In this document: positions 8,404 through 16,851 of the stretch, piece after piece
Position numbering within the stretch: position 1 is the first letter of the stretch
Layout: the number at the start of each line of letters is the position of its first letter
Source of the DNA: DATLZU01 sp051293835
GTDB taxonomy: Bacteria; Nitrospirota; Nitrospiria; Nitrospirales; Nitrospiraceae
Direction: 5' to 3'
Length of the DNA stretch: 64,000 nucleotides
NCBI GenBank assembly: GCA_051293835.1
Contig: JBPKMA010000003.1
Coordinates: forward strand, 62,001 to 126,000
Notes under the pieces: generated by a model
The model's input: only the letters and a program-made list of their open reading frames with translations
Told to the model about the DNA's origin: nothing
Database searches by the model: none
Translations under genes and position numbers: made by a program

Positions 8404-8937
8404 ATGAGCGATTCGTCGGACCTTGTCACTATCGGCAAGATCGAGAAACCGTTCGGTCTTTGCGGCGAAGTCCGCGTGCGGTCATTGAGCGACATCCCCG
8501 GCCGGTTCGAAACGCTTCGCCAGGCGATCTTGCGGTCCCCATCCGGACGAGTGCTTACCACTGGTGTCAGACGCGTGCGAGCCGGAGGCGGCTCGTATAT
8601 TATCGGGTTCGAGGCTCTGACGACGCCGGAAGAGGCGGCCGCGTTTCGCGGAAGCCTGATTCAGGTCCCGAAGAGCGAAAGCCCAAGTTTGCCCGAGGGA
8701 TGGTATTACGAACGTGACCTGGTCGGCATGCAAGTAAAGACGGAACTGGGCGAATTTCTGGGAACACTGGAGGAAGTGTGGGATTTGCCCGCGAACCATG
8801 TCTTTGTCGTCAGGGGGGAGGGCAGAGAGGTGCTGATTCCGGCGACGAAGGAGATTGTCGTGTCGGTGGATGTCGCCGGCCGAAGGATGACGATTCGTCC
8901 GGTCAAGGGACTGGTGGAGGATCAGGATGCGGTGTGA
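8404..8937 (+). CDS. rimM: Ribosome maturation factor RimM
   Basis: 177 residues from ATG 8404. RimM binds S19 and helps mature the 30S head. The N-terminal RimM barrel starts with VTIGKIEKPFGLCGEVRVRSL, and the C-terminal PRC-barrel contains YYERDLVGMQV and GREVLIPATKEIV. The stop lies inside trmD: the reading frames overlap by 11 bases, so the two are likely translated in coupled fashion. Confidence 0.95.
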   Translation: MSDSSDLVTIGKIEKPFGLCGEVRVRSLSDIPGRFETLRQAILRSPSGRVLTTGVRRVRAGGGSYIIGFEALTTPEEAAAFRGSLIQVPKSESPSLPEGWYYERDLVGMQVKTELGEFLGTLEEVWDLPANHVFVVRGEGREVLIPATKEIVVSVDVAGRRMTIRPVKGLVEDQDAV

Positions 8938-9718
8938 CATTCTCACCTTGTTCCCTGAGATGGTTGCGTCTGTCCTTGGCCACAGTATCCTCAAACGGGC
9001 CCAAGAGAAGGGTCTCTTGGAAGTCTGCATCCATAATATCCGTGACTATACGTTCGATCGGCACAAGGTTGTCGACGACGTGCCGTATGGCGGCGGTGCT
9101 GGCATGGTGATGAAGGCCGAGCCGATCTTTCGCGCCGTTGATGCGCTCCGGGACCGATACAGCCGAGCCGTCGATGCAGGTCTCTCCCTTCGTCTGCTTA
9201 TGCCCACGCCTCAAGGGCGACCGTTCACGCAAGACTACGCTCGAGATCTCGCCAGCGAGCGGCGCCGGCTCGTCTTCATCTGTGGCCATTATGAAGGCAT
9301 CGACGAGCGGGTCCGTTTGGGATTGGACCCCGAAGAAGTGTCCATCGGCGATTACGTGCTGACCGGGGGGGAATTGCCGGCATTGGTCATCATCGATGCA
9401 GCGGCCAGGCTGGTGCCCGGGGTGTTGGGCGACCCGGAGTCCGCGATGCATGAGTCCTTCTCCGATGCATTGTTGGAGTATCCTCAGTACACGCGGCCGC
9501 CGGAGGTCCGCGGGCTGACAGTGCCCGAGGTGCTGCTGTCCGGACATCACGAGGCGATCAGGGTTTGGCGGCGGCGCGAAGCGTTGCGGAGCACCTATCT
9601 GAAACGTCCCGATTTGTTGCGGGACCGAGTCTTCAACGAAGAAGATCAACGATTGCTCGATGAAATCGTCCGCGAATGCGCCAAGACGGCGCCCGTGCGG
9701 TGCGGGGAGGAGGGATAG
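8927..9718 (+). CDS. trmD: tRNA (guanine-N1-)-methyltransferase TrmD
   Basis: 263 residues. It methylates G37 of tRNAs that read CNN codons, using S-adenosylmethionine in a trefoil-knot fold. Motifs seen are DILTLFPEM at the start, YGGGAGMVMKAEPI, the knot sequence HYEGIDERV and SIGDYVLTGGELPALVIIDA. It overlaps rimM by 11 bases and is followed after four bases by rplS. Confidence 0.97.
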   Translation: MRCDILTLFPEMVASVLGHSILKRAQEKGLLEVCIHNIRDYTFDRHKVVDDVPYGGGAGMVMKAEPIFRAVDALRDRYSRAVDAGLSLRLLMPTPQGRPFTQDYARDLASERRRLVFICGHYEGIDERVRLGLDPEEVSIGDYVLTGGELPALVIIDAAARLVPGVLGDPESAMHESFSDALLEYPQYTRPPEVRGLTVPEVLLSGHHEAIRVWRRREALRSTYLKRPDLLRDRVFNEEDQRLLDEIVRECAKTAPVRCGEEG

Positions 9719-9722
9719 CGTC

Positions 9723-10157
9723 ATGAATCGGTTGGAGCGGATCCAACGATCGCTGATTAAGAAAACGGTGCCCAACTTCGAGATCGGGGATACCGTTCGC
9801 GTTCATGCGAAAGTCGTCGAGGGCGAAAAGGAACGCATCCAGGTCTTCGAGGGCGTGGTGATTAGCCGGAAAGGGTCGCTGAACAGCGAGACCTTCACGG
9901 TCCGGAAAATTTCGTACGGAGTTGGAGTGGAACGGATTTTCCCGATTCATTCACCAGCCGTCACTCGTATCGATGTGGTCCGTCAGGGCAGGGTACGGCG
10001 GGCGAAGCTGTATTACCTGCGGCACAAGAAGGGGAAGACGGCGAAAGTCGAAGAGCGGGAGTTTTCCGGAGAGTCCAAAGTTTCCGGAGGTGGAGCCCGT
10101 TCCGCCGCCTCCGTGGAACCCGCCGAACCTGAGCCGGCTGCGGCCGCCAAGGGCTGA
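9723..10157 (+). CDS. rplS: 50S ribosomal protein L19
   Basis: 144 residues from ATG 9723, just after GGGGAGGAGGGA. The core (FEIGDTVRVHAKVVEGEKER to LYYLRHKKGKTAKV) is standard L19, a protein at the 30S-50S interface. The C-terminus carries an extension of about 30 residues rich in Ser, Ala, Glu and Pro (SGGGARSAASVEPAEPEP) that most L19 proteins lack and that looks disordered. Confidence 0.96.
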   Translation: MNRLERIQRSLIKKTVPNFEIGDTVRVHAKVVEGEKERIQVFEGVVISRKGSLNSETFTVRKISYGVGVERIFPIHSPAVTRIDVVRQGRVRRAKLYYLRHKKGKTAKVEEREFSGESKVSGGGARSAASVEPAEPEPAAAAKG

Positions 10158-10229
10158 AGCGTTCGGCTCGGCGGTTGTTTTCGCGGCGTTGTTGCGGTTC
10201 CAGGTGTTGCCGGTCTGGAGTATCCCCCA

Positions 10230-10916
10230 GTGGGCCCCACCGACGAATTCGAGGCGGAGGCACGGCGATGCGGGTATCGCCGCGTCGCGGGTCTGGATGA
10301 GGCCGGACGCGGACCGCTTGCCGGTCCGGTAGTGGCTGCCGCCGTCATCCTTCCTTTTCGGTGTCGGATTCCTGGCCTCAACGACTCCAAACAGATCGCT
10401 GCGTCCGAGCGGGAACGGCTGTGCGAAGAAATCCTCCTTCGCGCGGTCGGGGTCGGCGTCGGCACGGCTAGTTGTCAAGAAATCGACGCCCTGAACATTC
10501 TGGAGGCGACCCGGTTGGCTATGGCGCGCGCGGTCGCCACACTCGACCCGTCTCCGGATTTTCTCCTCATCGACGCTGTGGCGCTTCCGCTTGTGAGGCT
10601 GCCGCAGCGTCCGATCATTAAGGGCGACTGTTTATCCCTCTCCATCGCCGCGGCGTCGATTGTCGCCAAAGTTACCAGAGATCGTCTGATGGCCGACTTT
10701 CATCGGGCCTACCCGCAGTATAATTTTCTGGCCCACAAGGGCTACGGCACGTCGGAACATTTGCGGTTGCTTGCAGAGTATGGGCCGTGCGAGATCCATC
10801 GCCGGACGTTTCGTCCAGTTCAGGACTGTCTGGAAGGAAGGACTAGCGCTCTCCGCAGATGCGATGGAAGGACGCATCGGACGTGGGAGGCCGGTGGCTC
10901 TTGTGGATCGGGATGA
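10230..10916 (+). CDS. rnhB: Ribonuclease HII
   Basis: 228 residues from GTG 10230. The family motif GLDEAGRGPLAGPVVAAAV near residue 22 supplies the first catalytic acids; LNDSKQ, the substrate-sensing region and SIVAKVTRDRLM are also present. The enzyme cleaves RNA in RNA-DNA hybrids and at single ribonucleotides in DNA. The last 20 residues (RRCDGRTHRTWEAGG) are unlike the family and probably reflect run-on to a stop inside the next gene, which begins four bases before this stop (ATGA overlap). Confidence 0.93.
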   Translation: MGPTDEFEAEARRCGYRRVAGLDEAGRGPLAGPVVAAAVILPFRCRIPGLNDSKQIAASERERLCEEILLRAVGVGVGTASCQEIDALNILEATRLAMARAVATLDPSPDFLLIDAVALPLVRLPQRPIIKGDCLSLSIAAASIVAKVTRDRLMADFHRAYPQYNFLAHKGYGTSEHLRLLAEYGPCEIHRRTFRPVQDCLEGRTSALRRCDGRTHRTWEAGGSCGSG

Positions 10917-11299
10917 ACGACGGGCGTCGCAGCTTCGGCCAGCGGGCCGAAGCGGAAGCCGAGCGATACTTGCGGCACAAAGGATATCGTATCCTTGCCC
11001 GAAACGTCCGGTTGTCCGGTGGCGAAATCGATCTCGTGGCGCAGGACGGCCCCGTGTTGGTGTTCATCGAGGTCAAGGCTCGTCGAACTTCAGCCTTTGG
11101 AGGGGCGGCCTATGCGGTGCATGAGCGGAAGCAGACGCGCCTTGTGCGGCTGGCGGCGCAGTATCTTGCTCGACATCGGTTGCGACATCCAGCCTGCCGG
11201 TTCGATGTCGTGCTCCTGCAGGATGGAGAACATGAAGACGGCCGGATTCAACACATCGAGAACGCGTTCGAGGTCCCTGGCGAGGATCTGCGATGGTGA
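10913..11299 (+). CDS. yraN: UPF0102 family protein YraN
   Basis: 128 residues from ATG 10913, overlapping rnhB by four bases. The family core is clear: GQRAEAEAERYLRHKGYRIL, then LSGGEIDLVAQDG and VFIEVKARR, which form the endonuclease-like fold (E-D-ExK arrangement). The biochemical role is not established. rnhB-yraN is a common pair. Confidence 0.9.
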   Translation: MNDGRRSFGQRAEAEAERYLRHKGYRILARNVRLSGGEIDLVAQDGPVLVFIEVKARRTSAFGGAAYAVHERKQTRLVRLAAQYLARHRLRHPACRFDVVLLQDGEHEDGRIQHIENAFEVPGEDLRW

Positions 11300-11328
11300 G
11301 CCAGATGGTGAGCCATTGGTTGCGGTCA

Positions 11329-11400
11329 TCAGCTTTCAGCGCGGGACGGCCTGCGTGACCTCTTGCCCCTAAAGCTGAACGTTGATGGCTGAACGCTGAC
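11329..11400. repeat. Degenerate GCTGA-type repeat with inverted arms (family 1)
   Basis: TCAGCTTT (11329-11336) and AAAGCTGA (11371-11378) are perfect reverse complements. The stretch continues with further degenerate copies (GTTGATGGCTGAACGCTGA) up to the ftsE start. Just upstream, GATGGTGAGCC occurs twice in tandem. The same word family recurs at 17657-17725. Confidence 0.6.
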
Positions 11401-11401
11401 C

Positions 11402-12070
11402 ATGATCCAGCTTTTCCACGTTTCCAAATACTATGACCGGCGGCCGGCACTTTCCAATGTCAGTCTTGCAATCGAGAAAGGCGAATTTGTGGTGCTGATG
11501 GGCGCCAGTGGGGCGGGGAAGTCGACCTTGTTGAAGCTGCTCATCGCGGCAGAGCGACCGGATGAAGGGCAGATTTTGGTTCAGGGCCGGAACGTGGCCA
11601 AGTTGAGACCTTCGGAGATTCCGTATCTGCGAAGGAGAATTGGGATTGTCTTTCAGGACTTCCGGTTGCTGCCCAAAAGAACGGTGTTTGAGAACGTGGC
11701 GCTGCCACTGATGGTGCAGGGCGCTGCGGAGGGCGAGATTCGGCGCAAGGTTGCGGAAGCGCTGAAAGCCGTCGGAGTGGATCACAAGAGGGAGCAGTTC
11801 CCCAGCAGCCTGTCGGCCGGAGAGCAGCAGCGCGCCTGTATCGCGCGCGCGATCGTCAACGGTCCGATCATTTTGTTGGCCGATGAGCCCACTGGCAACC
11901 TGGACCCGCAGTTGACAAGCGAGATCATCGAGCTGTTCAAGGTCATTAATGCACGAGGAACAACGGTCATGGTGGCAACCCACGATCCGCAGGTTATGGC
12001 GCAGGTCAACCGGCGGATCGTGACGCTGATGGAAGGCAAGCTGGTCGCGGACCAGCGGCTGGGATCATGA
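11402..12070 (+). CDS. ftsE: Cell division ATP-binding protein FtsE
   Basis: 222 residues. ABC-type ATPase with Walker A GASGAGKST (about 36-44), signature LSAGEQQRA (about 138) and Walker B ILLADEP followed by the H-loop THD. With FtsX it forms the divisome complex that switches on cell-wall amidases through EnvC. ftsX starts inside its stop (ATGA, 12067), and envC follows in the same way, so the three are one coupled unit. Confidence 0.96.
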   Translation: MIQLFHVSKYYDRRPALSNVSLAIEKGEFVVLMGASGAGKSTLLKLLIAAERPDEGQILVQGRNVAKLRPSEIPYLRRRIGIVFQDFRLLPKRTVFENVALPLMVQGAAEGEIRRKVAEALKAVGVDHKREQFPSSLSAGEQQRACIARAIVNGPIILLADEPTGNLDPQLTSEIIELFKVINARGTTVMVATHDPQVMAQVNRRIVTLMEGKLVADQRLGS

Positions 12071-12966
12071 GGCGGGCGCTTTATCTCCTCAGAGAGGCCT
12101 TCGCCAATGTGCGGGTCAATCGAACGACCACCGTGGTTGCGGTGGCAACGACGGCCTTCACACTGGCCTGCGTCGGAGTGTTTCTCCTGCTCTATGTCAA
12201 TCTGCGCATTATCGCAGGCTTGCTCCAGGAAGACATCAGGGTAATGATCTATCTTGACGACGGTCTCACGGCGGAGGCGTTGGCCGAGATCGAACAACGG
12301 CTCAAAGTGGACCGGGCGGTGGCCTCGTTCACCTATGTGTCGAAGGAGCAGGCCTTGACCGAGTTTCAGGCTCAGTTTCCGTCTGAATCCCATCTGCTGG
12401 AAGGGTTGGGGCAGAACCCGCTGCCGGCCTCCTATGAGATCACGCTGGCTCCGCCCTTTCGCTCGTTGGACTCGGTGAGGCGGTGGGCGGAGCGCGTCCA
12501 GACGCTTCCCGGCGTCGCCCAGGTCGAATATAGCCAGGACTTGATCGAGACGCTTGCATATATCATTCGCCATATCGAGCTGGCGGCCATCGCGGCGGGC
12601 GTCATTCTTTCCACCGCGTCCGTGACGATCATTGCCAACACGATTCGGTTGACGCTGTACACGCGCCGAGACGAGATCGAAATCCTCCGGCTGATCGGGG
12701 CCACGAGGACATTCATCCACATTCCCTATCTTTTGGAGGGGACCTTCCTCGGTGGCCTCGGCAGTGTGTTGTCCTTGGCGATCTTGAAAATGGGGTTCGA
12801 GTTTGTCCGTCACCAAATTGAATCGACGGGTCGCTTTTTGCGGATGGAATCCTGGTTGAGTTTCTTTCCCGCTCAGATCTGTCTGCTGCTCGTGCTGGCG
12901 GGCGCGCTGCTGGGATTCGCTGGCAGCTTCGTCTCGCTGTCGCGGTTCGGGGAGGCACGCACGTGA
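12067..12966 (+). CDS. ftsX: Cell division protein FtsX
   Basis: 299 residues. N-terminal membrane segment (VVAVATTAFTLACVGVFLLL), a periplasmic loop of about 110 residues (IRVMIYLDDGL to LPGVAQVEYSQDLIE) that in the family contacts EnvC, then three C-terminal membrane segments in the FtsX/permease domain (LEGTFLGGLGSVLSLAIL and LLLVLAGALLGFAGSFVSL). It is the membrane partner of FtsE and is coupled to both neighbours by overlapping start and stop codons. Confidence 0.95.
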   Translation: MRRALYLLREAFANVRVNRTTTVVAVATTAFTLACVGVFLLLYVNLRIIAGLLQEDIRVMIYLDDGLTAEALAEIEQRLKVDRAVASFTYVSKEQALTEFQAQFPSESHLLEGLGQNPLPASYEITLAPPFRSLDSVRRWAERVQTLPGVAQVEYSQDLIETLAYIIRHIELAAIAAGVILSTASVTIIANTIRLTLYTRRDEIEILRLIGATRTFIHIPYLLEGTFLGGLGSVLSLAILKMGFEFVRHQIESTGRFLRMESWLSFFPAQICLLLVLAGALLGFAGSFVSLSRFGEART

Positions 12967-14162
12967 GGCTACGCTCCGCAGTTCCCCTCGCCGCCGCGTT
13001 TGCGTGCACGGTGGTCGCCGCTCCGTCGTTGCCGGCGGACAAGGCGCGATACGATCCCATCACGCAAAGGATCGAACAAGAGCGCAAGACCCTGGAGCAG
13101 CTTAAAGGCAAGATCGAGGAAAAACGGAAACGGGCGGACGAAGCCGAGAAGCAGCGGGAGTCGATCCTGCAGAGCATCCAGACCCTTGATGAACGCCTGC
13201 TGCACTATCGGCAGGAACGGCAGGAAATTGACCGCAAGCTCAAAAAAAAGGATCAGGAACTGGAAGAGCTCAACGCACAGTTGGCCAGCCTGCGGGCCAG
13301 GATCGAGGCGCGGCGAGACGCCATTCTCGCCCGGATCCGTGTACAATATATTGAAGGGCGGTTTGGGTATCTCAAGGCGTTGCTTGGCGCCGATTCCTAC
13401 GGCGATTTTCAGCGCCGCTTTCAGTACCTGTCGGCTGTGTCTCGCCGGGAGTACGAGATGATGGAGACGTATCGCGCGGATGTTGCCCGCATCGAACAGG
13501 CGGAGCGTCAGCGCGCTGAGGCCCGGGCGGGGCTGGCCGCGTATAAAGCGAGCACGGAGCGCAAGCTGAAGGAGATTGGGGAACTGCAGAAGGAAAAGCG
13601 CGTGCTGCTGGCGAAAATCACGCAGCAGAAGGAGTCATACGATCGGGCGGTCGAGGAGCTGGAACGGTCGGCGGCCCGGGTAGACGGCCTTCTGCGGGAA
13701 TTGGAGCAACGTCGCAAAGCGGCGGTGGCTCGTCCACCTGCCGCGGGGCTGGCCCCCCGGGGATTCAAGGGTACCCTGCCTTGGCCCGCTGACGGTCAGG
13801 TCGTTTCGTTCTTCGGGCGGCAGAAGCACCCGACCTTTGACACGTACATTCAACGGAAGGGGATCGAAATCCGAACCCTCGAAGGCAGTACGATTCGAGC
13901 GGTCATGGGTGGCACGGTCGCCTATGCCGACTGGTTGAAAGGGTACGGGCTTGTTATTATCCTAGACCATGCCAATGGGTTTTTCTCGCTCTACGCCCAC
14001 GCCTCCAAGATCCTGGTCACGGTCGGCGAACGAGTTGAAGCGGGGCAGACGATCGGGGAGACTGGTGATACCGGAATGACGGGAGAGAATACGCTTTATT
14101 TTGAATTGCGCGAAGGAGCGGAACCTGTCGATCCGCTCCTGTGGTTGGCGAAACGACCTTAG
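12963..14162 (+). CDS. envC: EnvC-like murein hydrolase activator (degenerate LytM domain)
   Basis: 399 residues from GTG 12963, overlapping ftsX by four bases. Signal peptide (PLAAAFACTVVAAPSLPA), then about 220 residues of coiled coil, then a C-terminal LytM/M23 domain. The metal-binding positions are altered: the HxxxD motif reads RKGIEI and the HxH motif reads LYFEL, while SLYAHAS keeps one His. E. coli EnvC is degenerate at the same places and acts by activating amidases rather than by cutting murein. GYGLVIILDHANGFFSLYAH closely follows EnvC. Position behind ftsEX supports the assignment. Confidence 0.9.
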   Translation: MRLRSAVPLAAAFACTVVAAPSLPADKARYDPITQRIEQERKTLEQLKGKIEEKRKRADEAEKQRESILQSIQTLDERLLHYRQERQEIDRKLKKKDQELEELNAQLASLRARIEARRDAILARIRVQYIEGRFGYLKALLGADSYGDFQRRFQYLSAVSRREYEMMETYRADVARIEQAERQRAEARAGLAAYKASTERKLKEIGELQKEKRVLLAKITQQKESYDRAVEELERSAARVDGLLRELEQRRKAAVARPPAAGLAPRGFKGTLPWPADGQVVSFFGRQKHPTFDTYIQRKGIEIRTLEGSTIRAVMGGTVAYADWLKGYGLVIILDHANGFFSLYAHASKILVTVGERVEAGQTIGETGDTGMTGENTLYFELREGAEPVDPLLWLAKRP

Positions 14163-14181
14163 CGTTCAAGGAAAGGAATAC

Positions 14182-15555
14182 ATGACTATGGAACAGCAAC
14201 GGCGGCGCCGATCTTGGTATCTGGGGCCGATGGTCGTGGTCGCACTCTTCATGGGTGTGCTGATCGGAAAAGGTTGGGAACGGACTGGCCACGCGACAGA
14301 GACCTACGAAGAGTTGAAGATCTTCTCCGAGGTGTTGACCCAGATTCAGAAGCACTATGTTGAAGAAACGAAGGTCAAGGACTTGGTTCAAGGTGCCATC
14401 CGTGGCATGCTCGCCACGCTGGACCCACACTCGGCCTACATGACGCCCGAAATGTACAAGGAAATGCAGGTCGAGACCAAAGGCGAGTTCGGCGGAGTCG
14501 GTATCCAGATCGGGGTAAAAGACAATCGCTTGGCGGTGATTGCGCCAATCGAAGGGACTCCCGCTTATCGGGCTGGCATTAAGGCGGGCGATTTCATCAC
14601 CAAGGTCAACGACGAGCCGACCAAGGATCTGACGCTGATGGATGCCGTGCAGAAGATGCGCGGGCCCAAGGGGACCAAAGTCAGCTTGACGATCCAGCGC
14701 GACGGTGTTCAGGACCCGCTAGTGTTCACGTTGGTCCGGGATATCATTAAAATAGAAAGCGTCAAATCCAAGGTTATTGACAACAACATCGGCTATATCC
14801 GCCTGACGCAATTTCAGGAGTCGACGGGGAAAGACCTGAGCCGTGTCCTCAAGCAGTTCCGGGAGCAGAAGATCCAGGCCGTCATTCTCGATCTGCGGAA
14901 CAACCCTGGGGGATTGCTGACCGCAGCCGTGGATGTCTCCGAACAGTTCGTGGGCAACGGCAAGTTGATCGTCTATATTAAGGGTCGTGATGGCCGCAAG
15001 GATGAGTATTTTTCCCGGACCAAGGAACCGTTCGACGACTCTCCGATGATCGTGCTCGTGAACGAAGGCTCAGCTAGCGCCTCGGAGATCGTGGCCGGTG
15101 CGCTCCAGGACTGGGGACGGGCGGTCATCGTGGGAACCACCACGTTCGGCAAGGGGTCGGTTCAGACCATTCTGCCGCTGGGGGACGGATCGGGGTTGCG
15201 GCTCACCACCGCGAAGTACTATACCCCGAAGGGCCGGTCCATCCAGTCGACTGGAATTACGCCTGACATCATTGTGAAGCCGCAGTCGACGACGGTGGCC
15301 AGGACGGCTGAGAAAGAGGAGGCAAATCCCAAAGCGAAACCTTCGACGGGCAAGGAATCATCGTCCCAGTCCAAGACGCCCGACGATCCGACGCGCAAGA
15401 ATGGTGCAGGCGGGTCGAACCCCAGTCATGACCCCGGTGCGGAGGCTTCTTTGGAGGACGACGTGCAGCTCCAAAAGGCGGTCGAACTGCTCAAGACGTG
15501 GAAGATTTTCAAGGAGCTGAAGTCGACGCCTGCGGCTGCACCGGCGCAGTCGTGA
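14182..15555 (+). CDS. ctpA: C-terminal processing peptidase (S41 family, CtpA)
   Basis: 457 residues from ATG 14182, five bases after AAGGAAAGGA. An N-terminal membrane segment (YLGPMVVVALFMGVLIG) anchors it to the periplasmic side. Then come a PDZ domain (EFGGVGIQIGVKDNRL onward), the S41 core with the catalytic serine in NEGSASASEIVAG (about residue 298) and the lysine in TTFGKGSVQT (about 323). A Ser/Lys/Pro-rich linker of about 50 residues precedes a C-terminal helix. It follows envC by 19 bases, consistent with a role in regulated turnover of envelope proteins. Confidence 0.94.
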   Translation: MTMEQQRRRRSWYLGPMVVVALFMGVLIGKGWERTGHATETYEELKIFSEVLTQIQKHYVEETKVKDLVQGAIRGMLATLDPHSAYMTPEMYKEMQVETKGEFGGVGIQIGVKDNRLAVIAPIEGTPAYRAGIKAGDFITKVNDEPTKDLTLMDAVQKMRGPKGTKVSLTIQRDGVQDPLVFTLVRDIIKIESVKSKVIDNNIGYIRLTQFQESTGKDLSRVLKQFREQKIQAVILDLRNNPGGLLTAAVDVSEQFVGNGKLIVYIKGRDGRKDEYFSRTKEPFDDSPMIVLVNEGSASASEIVAGALQDWGRAVIVGTTTFGKGSVQTILPLGDGSGLRLTTAKYYTPKGRSIQSTGITPDIIVKPQSTTVARTAEKEEANPKAKPSTGKESSSQSKTPDDPTRKNGAGGSNPSHDPGAEASLEDDVQLQKAVELLKTWKIFKELKSTPAAAPAQS

Positions 15556-15808
15556 GAAGGGGAATTGGAGGCGAGTTTGGGGCATGGTCTCCTCCCGTGC
15601 TCGCCGAGCGCACACGCCAGATCAATCGGAATTCTCAAGCAACCGCCTGAGCGATGGCTTACCCACGCAGGAGATGAACCGGGGGGACGGGTACCAGCAG
15701 GGCTGTCCCCTTGAGGACTGTTTCCGTTCTTGCCATTTATACCGCACTTAGCGTAATTTAACGTAAGGGACGATAACCGCACCGTTGCTGCGTTTGAGGA
15801 CGCGGCAG
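15556..15808. other. Spacer before the beta-barrel gene
   Basis: No coding frame is convincing. It contains a hairpin-forming motif, GGGGAC (15683-15688) with GTCCCC (15705-15710), of a REP-like kind. No clear promoter was identified, although the AT-richer stretch 15732-15765 is the likeliest place. Confidence 0.4.
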
Positions 15809-15927
15809 ATGGGCAGCCCGGTACCTGGAATTCTCTCTCTCTTGTCTTAATTAACCTTCCAGCTCAGGCTAAAATCTATGTCGCCGGCCAAGTCGGCGCG
15901 ACTCTGCCCGCCGGGCGCCTTAGCACT
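15809..15927 (+). other. Broken signal-peptide start of the beta-barrel gene, with a (CT)5 tract
   Basis: ATG 15809 stands eight bases after TGAGGA and opens MGSPVPGILSLLS, then stops at 15848. The body of the barrel gene downstream is open in another frame from 15757 but has no start codon before GTG 15928. A run of five CT units (15833-15842) lies at the junction. Removing one unit (or adding two) joins the two frames and gives a leader MGSPVPGILSLVLINLPAQA with an AxA-type cleavage site ahead of KIYVAGQVGA. Confidence 0.55.
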
Positions 15928-16467
15928 GTGGATAGCGATGGAACCAGGTTGTCGGATCTGGACCTCTCGAGTTCCGTGATGTACGGAGCGAAGTTGGGCT
16001 ACTTTTTTGATTCCGTGAAGTGGCTGGGCGTGGAGACCGAGGTTTTCAGGACGACGCCACACATCGAACAGCAGACTGTGACAACCAGAGTTCCTGGTGG
16101 TGGGTCCGCTTCGGGGACGATGACCGGCAGCAATCTCCGCGTGGTGACGTGGGCGCCTGCGAATCTCACCGTGCGTTATCAACTAGGACAACTGGAACCC
16201 TATGCCGGGTTCGGAACGGGGATCTTCTTCGCGCGTCTCAAAGACAAACAGACGCACGAATCTACATCGAGCACCGCTGTGGGACTCAATGCACAGGTGG
16301 GGCTACGGTATCGAGTGCCCGGTAACAGGGATAACATGGTTTTCTTTGGTGAATGGAAATTCAATCATGCCCGCTTCCACTTCGATGAAACGCCAAGGGC
16401 GTTTGGCGACATCGACGCGACATACAATGTCCAGCACTTGCTGTTCGGCCTCGGATACTTTTTCTAA
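15928..16467 (+). CDS. Outer-membrane beta-barrel protein, probably frameshifted at its 5' end
   Basis: 179 residues as an uninterrupted frame from GTG 15928; the true mature protein probably starts about 24 codons earlier (KIYVAGQVGATLPAG). Alternating hydrophobic strands (VMYGAKLGYFFDSVKWLGVETEVF, LTVRYQLGQLEPYAGFGTGIFFA, NAQVGLRYRVP) and a C-terminal Phe (LFGLGYFF) are typical of small eight-stranded outer-membrane barrels. The function is not recognisable. The signal peptide is out of frame because of the CT tract at 15833-15842, so it is either phase-variable, a pseudogene, or affected by a sequencing error. Confidence 0.65.
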   Translation: MDSDGTRLSDLDLSSSVMYGAKLGYFFDSVKWLGVETEVFRTTPHIEQQTVTTRVPGGGSASGTMTGSNLRVVTWAPANLTVRYQLGQLEPYAGFGTGIFFARLKDKQTHESTSSTAVGLNAQVGLRYRVPGNRDNMVFFGEWKFNHARFHFDETPRAFGDIDATYNVQHLLFGLGYFF

Positions 16468-16851
16468 TCCCGCGAGAGGTCCCCGTCTGGTAGGACGGAG
16501 GAGATGGCAAGAACACGGACAGGCTCCTTTGTGAAGACTGCCTGAATCGCAGCGGGCAGAGGAACCCTCAAGGTGGCAAACAGCGGAGGTGACAGACCTT
16601 CCATGTGAAGCGAGGCGGGTGAACCGTAAGGGGCGAGGGGATGGCGCCTGGGAGCTAACGGCTGGTGGCGGTGATCGGGACCCCGTCCGCAACGGAAGGG
16701 GACAGCGGCAGGGCGCCAGTGGTGGAGAGCAGGATCGGGAAGGGCGAGCAGGGCGATGAATGGTGAACCGCTCCTCCGCTGGGGATCGGTGATGGGAGGA
16801 CGGAGGGGAGATCGGAGCTGGGCCCGCGCGAGCCTCGTCCCTTCGCCAAAG
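16468..16851. other. Spacer of 384 bp without recognisable genes
   Basis: GC-rich with several open frames on both strands but none with a recognisable domain or ribosome binding site. A half-site-like word GGACAGGCTCC occurs at 16514-16524, similar to the REP-like hairpin before the barrel gene. No terminator with a clear T run was found. Confidence 0.4.

Noticed and set aside
11782..12816. Long minus-strand open frame over ftsE and ftsX
   Set aside because: Shadow of high-GC coding DNA on the plus strand; ftsE and ftsX are clear.
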